Part shown: positions 23,504-34,406 of the stretch, piece by piece
Numbering within the stretch: position 1 is the first letter of the stretch
Layout: each line of letters opens with the position of its first letter
Assembly: GCF_026212465.1 (NCBI RefSeq)
Contig: NC_080055.1
Coordinates: forward strand, 21,420,752-21,484,751
Direction: 5' to 3'
Origin: Amaranthus tricolor
Lineage: Eukaryota; Streptophyta; Magnoliopsida; Caryophyllales; Amaranthaceae
Length of the DNA: 64,000 bases
Notes under the pieces: generated by a model
Seen by the model: only the letters and a program-made list of their open reading frames with translations
Databases searched by the model: none
Told to the model about the DNA's origin: nothing
Position numbers and translations under genes: made by a program

Positions 23504-23547
23504 TTTTTTTAATTATTAATATTTGTGTTTTATGTTATTAATTAATA

Positions 23548-23831
23548 CCACCTCCACACCAATATAAATGTCTCATTTGCTTGGGTACGGATATTAAGAG
23601 TGGTGTGAGGTCTATTAAAAAAGTGGCAGTTGGATAAGTAGTGAAGGGTAATTAGTGAATGGTAAGTAGTGAAAGGTAGTTGGGTAAGTAAAGTATATGG
23701 AGGTATATTCGTAATTACTTGTGTGAACTAAGTATATTTAGGTCAAAAAAAATTGACAAAAATAGAAATGTGACAATTAATATGGTTTTGCCAATTAAGG
23801 AAATGTAACAATTATATTGGTGTGGAGGGAG
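23548..23831. mobile_element. Stowaway-like MITE, 284 bp, family 1, second copy
   Basis: Flanked by TA (23546-23547 and 23832-23833). The ends are CCACCTCCACACCAATATAA and its inverse (TTATATTGGTGTGGAGGGAG). It is inverted relative to the copy at 18927 and lies inside the left end of MULE copy B, so it inserted after that element or travelled with it. Confidence 0.85.
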
Positions 23832-24250
23832 TAATAATTAATATTTATGTTATTAAATTATTTTTGTTAATAATGATTAATTTAATATTGTTGTTATTAA
23901 TAATAATTAATCTTTATGTTAATAAATTATGTTTAATAATAATATTATTATTATAATTTTTTTTTGAAAATAAATTATAATGATATTAATAATAAAATTA
24001 AATTAATAATTATTAGATAATATAATATATTAATTAAATGTTTATTAATTTAACTTATTAATTTAATAGTTATTATTTTTGAAATGTTTATTAGTTTATA
24101 TTGTTAAATGTTTATTAAATTAATCGTTTGGCAATTGTAAATTAATGTGTTAATTAATTATTGTCTTTTATTGATGTAGTTAACTTAATGTAATATTTTA
24201 TTATTTTAATTTATTATTAATAGTTAGTTAAATTATCAATATTGTAGTAA

Positions 24251-26262
24251 ATGGCTGGTAACCAAGAAAGAGGAAAAGGTTTTTTTAGTCACTTGTTGAG
24301 CGGGAATAATTCTAGGCCTACCTTACTCAGAGGGAACACTCATGAGAGGGGGGTTACGGGTTCCTCTAAGCGAGCTAGGCAGGAACAGGCGGCTAGACAC
24401 AGTGAGGCTCAACGTTCGAGTATGCTGCACCAAGTGCGTACTCGCTTTCATGACCAGACTAGCATCCAGAGTAGTTCGGGGGGTTTCAGTGATGATGATA
24501 CTGAGTATGAAGCTGTTGGTCAGCTCGTCGATTGGACTGTCATGAGCGGGCCTGACGGTAAATTTACACGGGGGAGCAGGCACCCACAGTCTGTTGGAAC
24601 GGACTGGTTGATCACATCACCGCAGCCCGGGGGCCCCACTGACGCCCGCCTGATACCCAGCTATGGGGGGCACATAGCTAAAGTAATTTTTGAGGGCTCT
24701 GAGCGTACGCCTCCGATTTTGGAGTGCCATAATAGAAAGAAGACGTTGGAGGCGATCATCAGACTGCAGCATATGTCTGATGAGTTGTACGAACTTTTAC
24801 CTGCCACTCTCCTCGGTCGGCTACCTTACATTATGCACCAGTATATTGATAGTGCTTTAATATCGGCCTTTGTGGAGAGGTGGCAGCCGGATACAAACAC
24901 CTTCCACATGCCCTGGGGGGAGATGACTATTATGTTGCACGATGTGCAACGCATCTTAGGCATTGGTATTGAAGGTTCACTCCCGGCAGAACCCGCTGAT
25001 GCTGATTGGAAGCTCGCACTGGCAGGTTTGTTTGAGGAGCCCATGTCGAAGCTGCGGAGGAAAGGGTACTTCACTAACGGGAGCATAAACGTTGGTGAAG
25101 TTATGCAGATGTGCCACCGTTTTCAGGCTTTGGAGACACAGTGTACGGCCTATTACATGGCTATTGTCGGCTCAACACTGCTGGTGGATAACACCAAAAC
25201 TGGGATGCGACCTCACCCTATACTAACTGTCAATGTCGATCAGGATGAGATTGCTTGGGGTGCAGTGACGTTGGCATACTTGTATCGGCAACTGGGAATG
25301 GCATCTAGGGCTGGTTGCAAGACCATTGCTGGCTGTCTCACATTGCTGCAGACATGGATCTACGAGTACTTCCCGGTCTTTCGCCCTCATCCTCGTCAAG
25401 CTGATATGCCTAACAAGACAAGGGCGGAGATGTGGTGCACGAAGAAGCCAGTTCGGGAGCTCAGCAGGCTGAGATACTGTAGGAGTATATTGGACTCCAT
25501 GACAGAGATAAAGGTATTGTACATCACATCACACTTTTTTATACATTTTACTTTAATATTAGAGTATTTTTTTTATGCTAATGTTGCATGTAATCAGGTG
25601 GAATGGAATCCATACATTACTTCTCCTAGGGCATTGTTAAATGAGCACCCACGCACCGCCTTTATCGGGTGTATCACCTGTTTTGATATGGTCGAGGCGT
25701 ATTTGCCTGAGAGGACAGTCAGACAATTGGGGTTTGTACAGGATATTCCCCCCGCTCCTTTGAGGCCTACCCAGGCTCTGCGACCGGCACAAGGAAGCTA
25801 TTTCGTCACCTTTGCTTCTCCATATATCTACACGGAGGCGTGGAGTAGGTTCCCTTATAGTGGTCGCGTTGGCAATCAGACACTTTGTCGAGCATCTGTT
25901 CCATCAAAGGTTGTTCCTGACTATGTTAACTGGTTTAGAGTGTCCTCCCACCCATTTCTCCTCCCCAGCAAAGGACCTAGTGTTGATGCAGCTGATAGCG
26001 AAGTTGAATACGTTAGTTTTTATATTTATGTGTTTCCTTTTATTTATTTCCATTACATAATGGTGTCTATTGTGTTGTTAAAATCGTTATTTTATGTGTA
26101 CAGTTTGCAAATGAATTTCCGAGTCGAATCGCGCCCCTGTTAAGGATGCCTGCCATCGTCGATATGACCCCTCGGGAAAGACAGACTGCTGATGTGTATA
26201 TAGAAGAAGTTCGAGATTTATTTGCCGAATGGCAAGCTTTTAGAAGGTTTGACCCTTCATAG
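24251..26262 (+). CDS. Plant mobile domain (PMD, aminotransferase-like/MAIN-type) protein, 611 aa, of MULE copy B
   Basis: Three exons by comparison with copy A: 24251-25513, 25598-26011 and 26104-26262. Both introns are GT-AG and in phase 0, and the spliced frame has no stop (611 aa). The first intron (84 bp) is itself open, so the unspliced frame reads to 26143. An N-terminal basic tail (SSKRARQEQAARHSEAQ, about 38-54) is followed by LVDWTV (92-97) and LIPSYGGHIAKVIFEG (134-149). The PMD core has SAFVERWQPDTNTFH (205-219), WGEMTIMLHDVQRILG (222-237), SRAGCKTIAGCLTLLQTW and the exon 3 motif MTPRERQTADVY. PMD proteins include the host factors MAIN/MAIL and many transposon-encoded copies; the biochemical role is not settled. 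Convergent with the transposase remnant, and the only intact gene of the element. Confidence 0.85.
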
Positions 26263-26470
26263 ACATTGGATTTTATAATTATAAACTTTTTTCTTGGTGT
26301 TGGGTTGTATTTATAAACTACTCGAATTGTGTCCATTAATTTACAACAATGGTCGTTATATTTTTCATTACTACATTTATCTATACATGTTGAATGCTAT
26401 CTAGATATAAGTATTAATCGCGTTTTTCATACTTATATTTTTTATAGATATTTTTCATTAATGCATTTAT

Positions 26471-28327
26471 TTATAAACAAATATAAATCGTAAATGAATA
26501 CACAATGTTGTACGATGGACTATCAAAATTGATTGCATCTTTAGTGGTGTTATTACCTTGTGGTAGTTGTATGCCGTATAGTCTATTCCAGAGAGAAATT
26601 CTGGTTTGAAAATGTGATTCTAAATGTCTATTCAAATTGTCAGTTACTTTTCTCCATGATCGCTGGAGTGGGGGAATTGGAGATGAATCATCGTTTATTA
26701 ACAGTTGAACATAATGATTTCTATTCACCCAAAAAATATGTATGACTTTATGTACACCATGCACACCCGCCATTCTCCTCAATGGAAGAACCAAACAGTT
26801 GTACTGTGGATTACCTTCAACAGAACCGTAATACGCAATGGCAATGTTAAGAAATGTTACTGCAGAGTACGATCCCATCGGTGCCTCCAGCTAGTGAATG
26901 AATGGTGCAGGTCCCTTGCTATGTCAACCGATTCTGAATATAACATTATCTAGCGTCTCGGTTGATTGATACACACGTAGGCATTGATCTCTGTTCGTTT
27001 GCATTTCCATACACATTGCACGTCGTAGTATAGGCCATGCCTCCTTGCCTCCCAACTCTGTGACGGCAATAGCTCTAAAACCATAATTATCATCACCTAT
27101 AACATCTATCCAATCAAACAGGTAAGGAGGAAGAATATGCGGGATATGATTGGGCCATGGAAAGAGGACCTGCAGAACCATCTGTAATTAAAAAAAAGGT
27201 TAGTAACATTCAATTGTAACAAACTAATGTGAATAACAGAAGAGAAAGACAGCTACCAGATAAGTTGAAACTAAAATTAATTCCAACTGACGATTGCGTT
27301 GATCGACCACTGGATCTACCACTAGATCTCCCGCGTGATGAAGATCTTGATTCGCGACCCATGGAGGATGATCTGCTTTATTTAAAGGCGCTTTTGTTTT
27401 GCCTAAGGGTTTTGCTTGTCGATGGTCTTCCCTTTCTCGATGGTCTTGCATGTGGCTCAAGTATATCGGTGCCATCAGGATGTAATTTACCTGAGACATG
27501 CGTCGTACAACTGTAGGATCGGCTTTTAACATTTCATCAACCAACAATTGAAAGTACTCTTTATCATCGGCGTTTGCGTGCCGTACTCCTTCGTTGGTGT
27601 CAGCTTCTGCCTTTATGTACGTTAATGTTTTCCAAAAGAGATGTATGTCATCCAAATACAATGAACCTTGTGACCTGATCGAAAAATAAAAGTAAACAAG
27701 CACAGGGAAATCCATGGGTGCTTTGAAGTGCACAACCGCATTTGTCAAACACATAATCACCCAACTCTAACATACGGTTGTGCTCAAGTAGCAATTGTTC
27801 CAAGGAGAAAATGGATACGTGACGATATAACGGTCTCAAGAAATTATATCGCAAAGACCTTGAAATAGAATTCATGGACTCCTGTACCGTTTGTCAGATC
27901 CTCGATTGCTGATTTGTTATTTGTGCATGTGCCCATTTAAACAGGGTATTAAATGAGCTATTATCGTTACCAAGACAATACTTGAAAGACGAGTATAGGC
28001 TTTTAACTCTGCTGGTAGTCTGGTTACCCATGTGTAAACAGTCATTCGTCTATGCACGCATAAATTTGTCTTTGTGTGGTATCCACGTTCCAGCCAAATA
28101 TCGAATGACCCTTCTATTCCTAGTTGACTAAGTAGCCACAATTGATTTCCATCTGTTTTCAAATTCAGTGAGCATAGAATTGTTAACCAAGGGGTTCCAC
28201 CTACTTTGTCGGAATATCTGCCCTTGTTGATTTCTTCTCCCACCACACAATTTGTTCTCCATGTTCTCTACGTCATTCGCAATATACCATATCTATAATA
28301 AATGTCGCATATCTACATTAAATTGAA
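26471..28327 (-). pseudogene. Partial MULE transposase with SWIM and OTU domains (copy B)
   Basis: Homologous to the C-terminal half of the copy A transposase. From 28327 on -: the exon after the core intron, then RMTVYTWVTRLPAELKA, a SWIM finger (CGC...THGFPCAC, about 27730) and a Ser/Arg/Gly-rich linker. The OTU part has GDDNYGFRAIA (about 27085) and NRNHYVQLL (about 26710). The OTU active-site Cys expected in GDGNC reads Tyr. Several frame changes occur (near 27900, 27650, 27230 and 26900). The catalytic core is absent because the element is cut off at about 28660. It cannot mobilise anything. Confidence 0.82.
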
Positions 28328-28345
28328 GATTGAATATAAGTAATA

Positions 28346-28618
28346 CTCCCTCCTATTCAGCTTATGTGTCCCATTTCCTTTTATGGTCAAGTCATCTTAA
28401 TTGTCCCATTTCTATTTTTGGTATGGGTTTTTGACTTTTATGCTCTTAGTAGCTTTATCCTATTTTCAATTATACCCTCTATTACTCATACTAATTTTCC
28501 TCCCTTACATTAAAAAACCCATAATACCACTCTCTTTCCTATCCTTAGGGTCCCACTTTTGACTCTTCTTAAAATCCGTGAAAAGTCAAATGGGACTCCT
28601 AAGGTGAATAGGAGTGAG
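28346..28618. mobile_element. Stowaway-like MITE, 273 bp, family 2
   Basis: Flanked by TA (28344-28345 and 28619-28620). The left end is CTCCCTCCTATTCAGCTT and the inverted right end is CTCACTCCTATTCACC. Copy A preserves the unoccupied site near 11305, so the insertion point is clear. The ends resemble those of the mariner-like element at 14820. Confidence 0.85.
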
Positions 28619-28660
28619 TATATATTTAATAAATAGAACGACAACAATTAATCAATAAGT

Positions 28661-29400
28661 AACATATGCATATATTTGACTTCCAAAATGCTAACCTTTT
28701 TTTTCCAGTCAAAAAATTAATTTTAAATAGTTAAATTCACAAGATATATATAACAAAATATAATAATTACTATTATATTTTGGAGCATTTTGATTTTGAG
28801 TAATTAAGGCATGTTTTTCAAATTCGGCCTTTAATTATAGTTATATTTAACGTAATTAAGAAGACAACAATTATTACTTTAATTGTGATAATATACGAAA
28901 AACATTATATCAAACTGTAGAGAACTAAGAATGCACTAATTAAGGAATAATTATCTCATTCATTTTAATTTGAAGTATTTATAGTATAGGAATAATATCA
29001 TTATTTTAATATTCCTCCCTATTTTTCAGCAAGAATTTTTCAATTATTTAAGAAAATTTTGAATTTTAATTTAAATGTCATACTTAAGACTGAATATAGA
29101 TTAATATCTACCTCATATTTGTATATTTGCACATTTTAAAGTATTTTGATTTTGAGTAATTAAGGCATGTTTGTAAAATTATGCTTTTAGTTACTGTTAT
29201 ATATTCACCTAATTAAGAAAGTGAGACTTAAATTTATATTTTAAAATCCAAGTTTTTGTATTTTTAGTTTTTAAGAATAATCGATCATATTATTTAAATA
29301 AGGAAAAACTTTTGTGTATAAAAGGCAAGGCAAATAACAAACCAGACAACTATTATTATTAAATTAAATACATTTCATTTTGGAACAAAATTGTCATTTA
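28661..29400. repeat. AT-rich flank with local duplications
   Basis: A roughly 95-bp stretch at 28676-28775 (ACTTCCAAAATGCTAA...) recurs in direct orientation at 33331-33430, on the other side of the Helitron. A second duplication links about 28782-28872 and 29131-29221 (TTTTGATTTTGAGTAATTAA). No gene is visible. The origin of the repeats is unclear. Confidence 0.5.
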
Positions 29401-30092
29401 TCTATCTATATATCTATATAATATACTAATGAAGAAATGATTAGGACACATATCGACTATACAATAAAATTTTTTCTGATCTTTTCATGTTCTTATTAGG
29501 AAAATATTGTTTAGCATATCATGTAATATCTTTCTGATTAGATTATTGATTAGTTCTAAAAGCTTTTAAAACAATACCTAGAGGTGTTCATTCGGTTGAT
29601 CGGTTCGGTTTCGGACGGGTGTTATTCGGTTCGGTTGCATTTTGGATCGGTTATTTTTCGGCTGTGTGTTACAACGGGTCACACTCGGGTCGAGTCGGTT
29701 AGTCACGGTTCGGTTAGAGATCGGTTATTCAAGCTATCCGGTTAGCATCAGTTCGGTGTCGGTTGAAGTTCGTGTCCAGTGTCAATCGGTCTCGGGTTGT
29801 CATCGATTACTAATTGGTTCGGTTTTTTCGGGTACAGATCGGGTTCGAGCTTTATTTTTCGAGTAGATATCGGTTACGGATAACTATTGATCGGGTCAAT
29901 ATCGAGATAAGTTAATAGTCAGATTTTAATTGATGTATGCTCATTTACTTACAAAAAATAATTACCGATTGTTTTATCAGATATAGCAGATAAATCTGTA
30001 GCAGATCGGATCTACCTGCTAATGACCCATTTAACCTACTTTTTTTTAGGTCATTAAATTCATATATTTCAGGTCATTTGACCCATTTAACC

Positions 30093-30210
30093 TTAATTAA
30101 AGGCTTCCTCTAAAAATAAATGTATGCCACTTAATGCAGCGAGCACACGGTATTCTTTAGTAAAAGGCGAAAGAATAGTTCGCTTTGTGCTCACGGCGTG
30201 GCTGCGTAAG
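30093..30210 (-). ncRNA. U5 spliceosomal snRNA gene or recent pseudogene
   Basis: On the - strand the invariant U5 loop I appears as CTTTCGCCTTTTACTAAAG (about 30173-30155), inside a stem GAGCAC...GTGCTC and an outer stem GCAGC...GCTGC. Upstream text GAGCACAAAGCGAACTATT and downstream ACCGTGTGCTC are as I recall for plant U5. A U-rich single-stranded region (ATTTATTTTTAG) stands where the Sm site belongs, with TTTAG where TTTTG is usual, then GAGGAAGCC and a small hairpin (CCTT...AAGG). U5 pairs with exon ends during splicing. The 5' end is placed about 25-30 bases after the TATA-like box and the 3' end after the hairpin; both are approximate. The Sm-site change could mean a pseudogene. Confidence 0.8.
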
Positions 30211-30234
30211 TTAGTATGAGATCTGTGGAAGTGA

Positions 30235-30445
30235 TTTAAAGGATTTTTCTTTTATTAGTATCTTTCATAGCCGATGTGGGACAACTTCCTTTGTTATTGA
30301 AAGTCATCTTCAGCTGACAAATCCCTTAGCCGATGTGGGACAACTTCCTTTCTTATTGAAAGTCATCTTCAGCTGACAAATCCCTTAGCCGATGTGGGAC
30401 AACTTCCTTTCTTATTGAAAGTCATCTTCAGCTGACAAATCCCTC
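30235..30445 (-). promoter_or_regulatory. U5 promoter with three tandem USE units and TATA-like box
   Basis: Three near-identical 59-bp units (30269-30327, 30328-30386, 30387-30445) each hold, on the - strand, GTCCCACATCG, the plant snRNA upstream sequence element (consensus RTCCCACATCG). They are at 30272-30282, 30331-30341 and 30390-30400. The gene-proximal one is 31 bases from a TATA-like TTTAAA (30235-30240). That spacing fits the RNA polymerase II class (about 33 bases) and not the polymerase III class (about 23). Confidence 0.82.
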
Positions 30446-30479
30446 AAATCTCAATACATGGTAATTGGTATTATCTTAG

Positions 30480-30705
30480 TTTTACGAAGTATTTGGCAAA
30501 TGTTGATCCGTCTTAAATTTAATAAATGGGTTAAACAGGTTTTTTTCGAGTTAAAATATTCAACCTGAACCTAACCCATTTAATAAACAGATCAGGTCGG
30601 GTTGACCCATTTAATTAATTGGGTCAAAAATCTAAACCCAAACCCGCTAATTTCGAGTCGGTTTCAGATCAGGTTAACAGGTCGGGTCAGCTTTTGCCAG
30701 CCCTA
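30480..30705. mobile_element. Second hAT-like terminal region nested beside the U5 gene
   Basis: The stretch ends GCTTTTGCCAGCCCTA (inverse TAGGGCTGGCAAAAGC), a common hAT terminus, and is full of ACCCATTTAA and GGGTCGGGTT words. Similar ACCCATTTAACC words occur on the other side of the U5 gene at about 30024 and 30080, so the U5 gene may lie inside a second, partly deleted hAT. No partner terminus or duplication was found. Confidence 0.4.
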
Positions 30706-30731
30706 ATAGGCAGATCAATTTATTTCAATTA

Positions 30732-31534
<803 letters not shown>

Positions 31535-33263
31535 TGTATGCAATCTCTTCTGTATAGAACTTGTGTTCTTCCTTTTTCCATATTATTAGAAAATTGAAAT
31601 TGGACTTAATTTGCTAAAATTAGGTGAAAATTTGATTCGGATTTATAACAGTTCGATTTACAATCGGTTCGGGTTTGTATCAGTTCGGGTTAAAAACAGT
31701 TCGATTAATAATCGATCGGGTTTGTATCAGTTCGGGTTAAAAACAGTTCGATCTTAATCGGTTTTAGTCAGGTTACATTCGGTTACGTGCATAATTCGGG
31801 TCGGCTTTGACTCGGGTCGATCACTATTCAGTTCGGGTAACATAGGTTAAGGTTTATATGTCGGTTATAAAATTCGGTTGCAGTTCGAGTTCGATTTTGC
31901 CCTTTTCGGTTATCAAACGGTTCGAGTGAAGTATCGGTTCGGGCAATTGCGGTTCGGTAAACCTAAAAAACTTACATTTTTTTGGGTAGGATAATTTTCG
32001 ATTCCGAGTTGGATTTTCGGGTCGGGTTTGTTTTGTACAGCTCTAACTATACCTAATTTACTAATTTTTTACCATATAAAATCAATTAATATATGTAGTA
32101 TCTTTTATTTAAAATGGATGATTATCGGATAACATACTAATTATTTATGTAAAAAATTAATTTTTATTAAAATAATCTATCTATACATTATACTAATGAA
32201 AAAACGATTAGGACGCATTTTGACTTTACGATAAAATTTTTCCCGCTCTTTTCATGTTCTTATTAGGAAAATATTTTTTGGCATATCTTATAATATCTTG
32301 TTGATTAGATTTGTTCAATTGATTAGTTACAAAAGCTTTTAAAACTATAGCTTATTTACCGATTTTTTACCATATACAATCAAATAAGATATGTAGTATC
32401 TTTTAATTATAATGGATAATTATTGGATAACATATTAATTATTTATGTAAAAAAAAATAATTTTTATTAAAATAATCTATTTATACAATGTACTAATACA
32501 TAAATGATTAAAACACATGTCGACTTTACGAAAAAATTTTCCCGCTCTTTTCATGTTCTTATTAGGAAAATATTTTTTGGCATATCATGTAATATCTTTC
32601 TGATTAGATTTATTTAATTGATTAGTTACAAAAGCTTTTAAAACTATAGCTTATTTTTTACTTTTTTGTCATATATAATCAATTAAGATATGTAGTATTT
32701 TTTAATTACAATGGGTAATTATTGGATAACATATTAATTATTTATGTAAAATATTTTTTATTAAAATAATTTTGTAATTAATTAAGAAAAGAAAATAATT
32801 TTGAAATAGTTTTACATAGATAATCCTATATATTACTTGCATGGCTATACTAAAAAAAATTATACAATCAAATGGATTACACATTATTATTTTAGTAAAT
32901 AAATAGGATAAGATATCGGCGAAATAAATTTCAAATGTTAATTTTATCACCTATGTTTGACAAGTTTATAATATATGAATAAATAAATAAAGTTATATGT
33001 TAATTTTTATGTGTTGAAATTTCTATTATTTTATGTAATTAAATCTACTCCATATTGTTTAATGCATAATTTTATGGTTATGTTTTATATATTAATATAT
33101 TAGTAATATGTAAGTCTGTAACACTTTTACAATTTTTAAAACAAATTAACTCCATAGTTTAAATATGTTTATGAGTCATATAATAACTTAACTACACATA
33201 CATGATTAGTAATTTTTTACTTAAATAATTTATAAACCGTGTTTGGCACGGGAATCTATCTAG

Positions 33264-34406
33264 TTGTAAATAAACATATTATAATTAGCTTGAAAACTAC
33301 AAAATTGTTGTATTATGCAAAGTATTATTTTACTTCCAAAATGCTAAGCTTTTTTTTCATGTCAAAAAATTAATTTTAAATAGTTAAAATCACAAGATAT
33401 ATATAATAAAATATAATAATTATTATCATAAAAATCAATATTATAAAATAATTTGAGGGGATAATTCAACAAAGTTATATGTGTCAAATATAGGTATTTA
33501 ATGAAAGAATAAGAAAATTAATAATTAATTAATTTAAGGAGATAATTCAACAAAGTAACACATGGCAAATCATGAAAATTTCTCAATCTTTATTCTTAAG
33601 CCACCACATGTCAAGTGATTGTTGAATTAGTTAATTATTATATAATATGATTATTTGATGAATTCATACAACAATGAAAAGATCAGAAAGAAAACTCAAT
33701 AATCTCTCTCCCCTCCCCGTTCTCTTTCTTTCCTACAATGTTATCTACACTTGTCAAAAATCACAGTCACATTAGAAAATTATATAGTTAAAAACTAGAG
33801 CCAAGCACGTATATTAAAAAATAGGAGTATTATAGAAAGAAGGTATGGTGGAGCTTCGTAACAATAAAGTAAAACTTCAACAGCCAAATTAAACTAAAAT
33901 ATTCTCATTCTAAATAGCATTTGTTTGCAATTAGCATAAATACAAAAGGATAATACATAATAATCAGCTCAAACTGATCAATATAAATTAACCTGCTGAC
34001 AATTAAAAAGAATTTAACTAGGCCGCTGGAAACTGATCACGTAGTAAATGCCAACGGACAATTTGGCCATCCATTACATTAACATCTTGTTAACCTACAC
34101 TAAACGATTCTCCTAATCACCATAGTAATACTTCACTATTTTTGCTTAATAAGTCCATACTTAAGGAACCACATATATCTTACACAATTTCTACAAATAC
34201 ACCTCTTCGCATATACTTAATATCTTACAAGGTCGATTGCAACTTTGGCCAAAGGTTATGTTAGATGATAATTCTTTGTTCTGCAAGAATTCTGGACATA
34301 ACTATGAAATAAGATCGCTCTATGGCTCGAGCTGCATGTCCTTGATTACTGCTAGAGGCAAATTAAAAACTTTTGGTGATGCGAAATATATGTACAGTGT
34401 TCCTGC
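33264..34406. other. Intergenic region downstream of the ADIP/SSX2IP-like gene
   Basis: AT-rich. It contains the second copy of the 95-bp repeat (33331-33430) and a small direct repeat (GATAATTCAACAAAGT at about 33460 and 33541). The part next to 34407 is probably 3' UTR of the - strand gene. Nothing else is recognised. Confidence 0.4.

Larger units (their letters stand above)
23176..28660. mobile_element. Mutator-like element copy B (truncated) with intact PMD gene
   Basis: The left end (about 23176-23400) matches that of copy A (TTAAACWTCG, CTTTTTATTTTATTG, GGACTTAAAAC). It is followed by a shortened GTCACAC/GTGCGG block and a C-run, a MITE insertion, AT-rich sequence, the PMD gene on +, and a partial transposase on -. 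Homology to copy A ends at about 28660, in the intron before the transposase exon with LLCIWHI. The N-terminal half of the transposase and the right TIR are therefore missing. Confidence 0.8.

Noticed and set aside
24323..24583. Antisense ORF in the PMD gene
   Set aside because: Shadow of the + strand coding frame.
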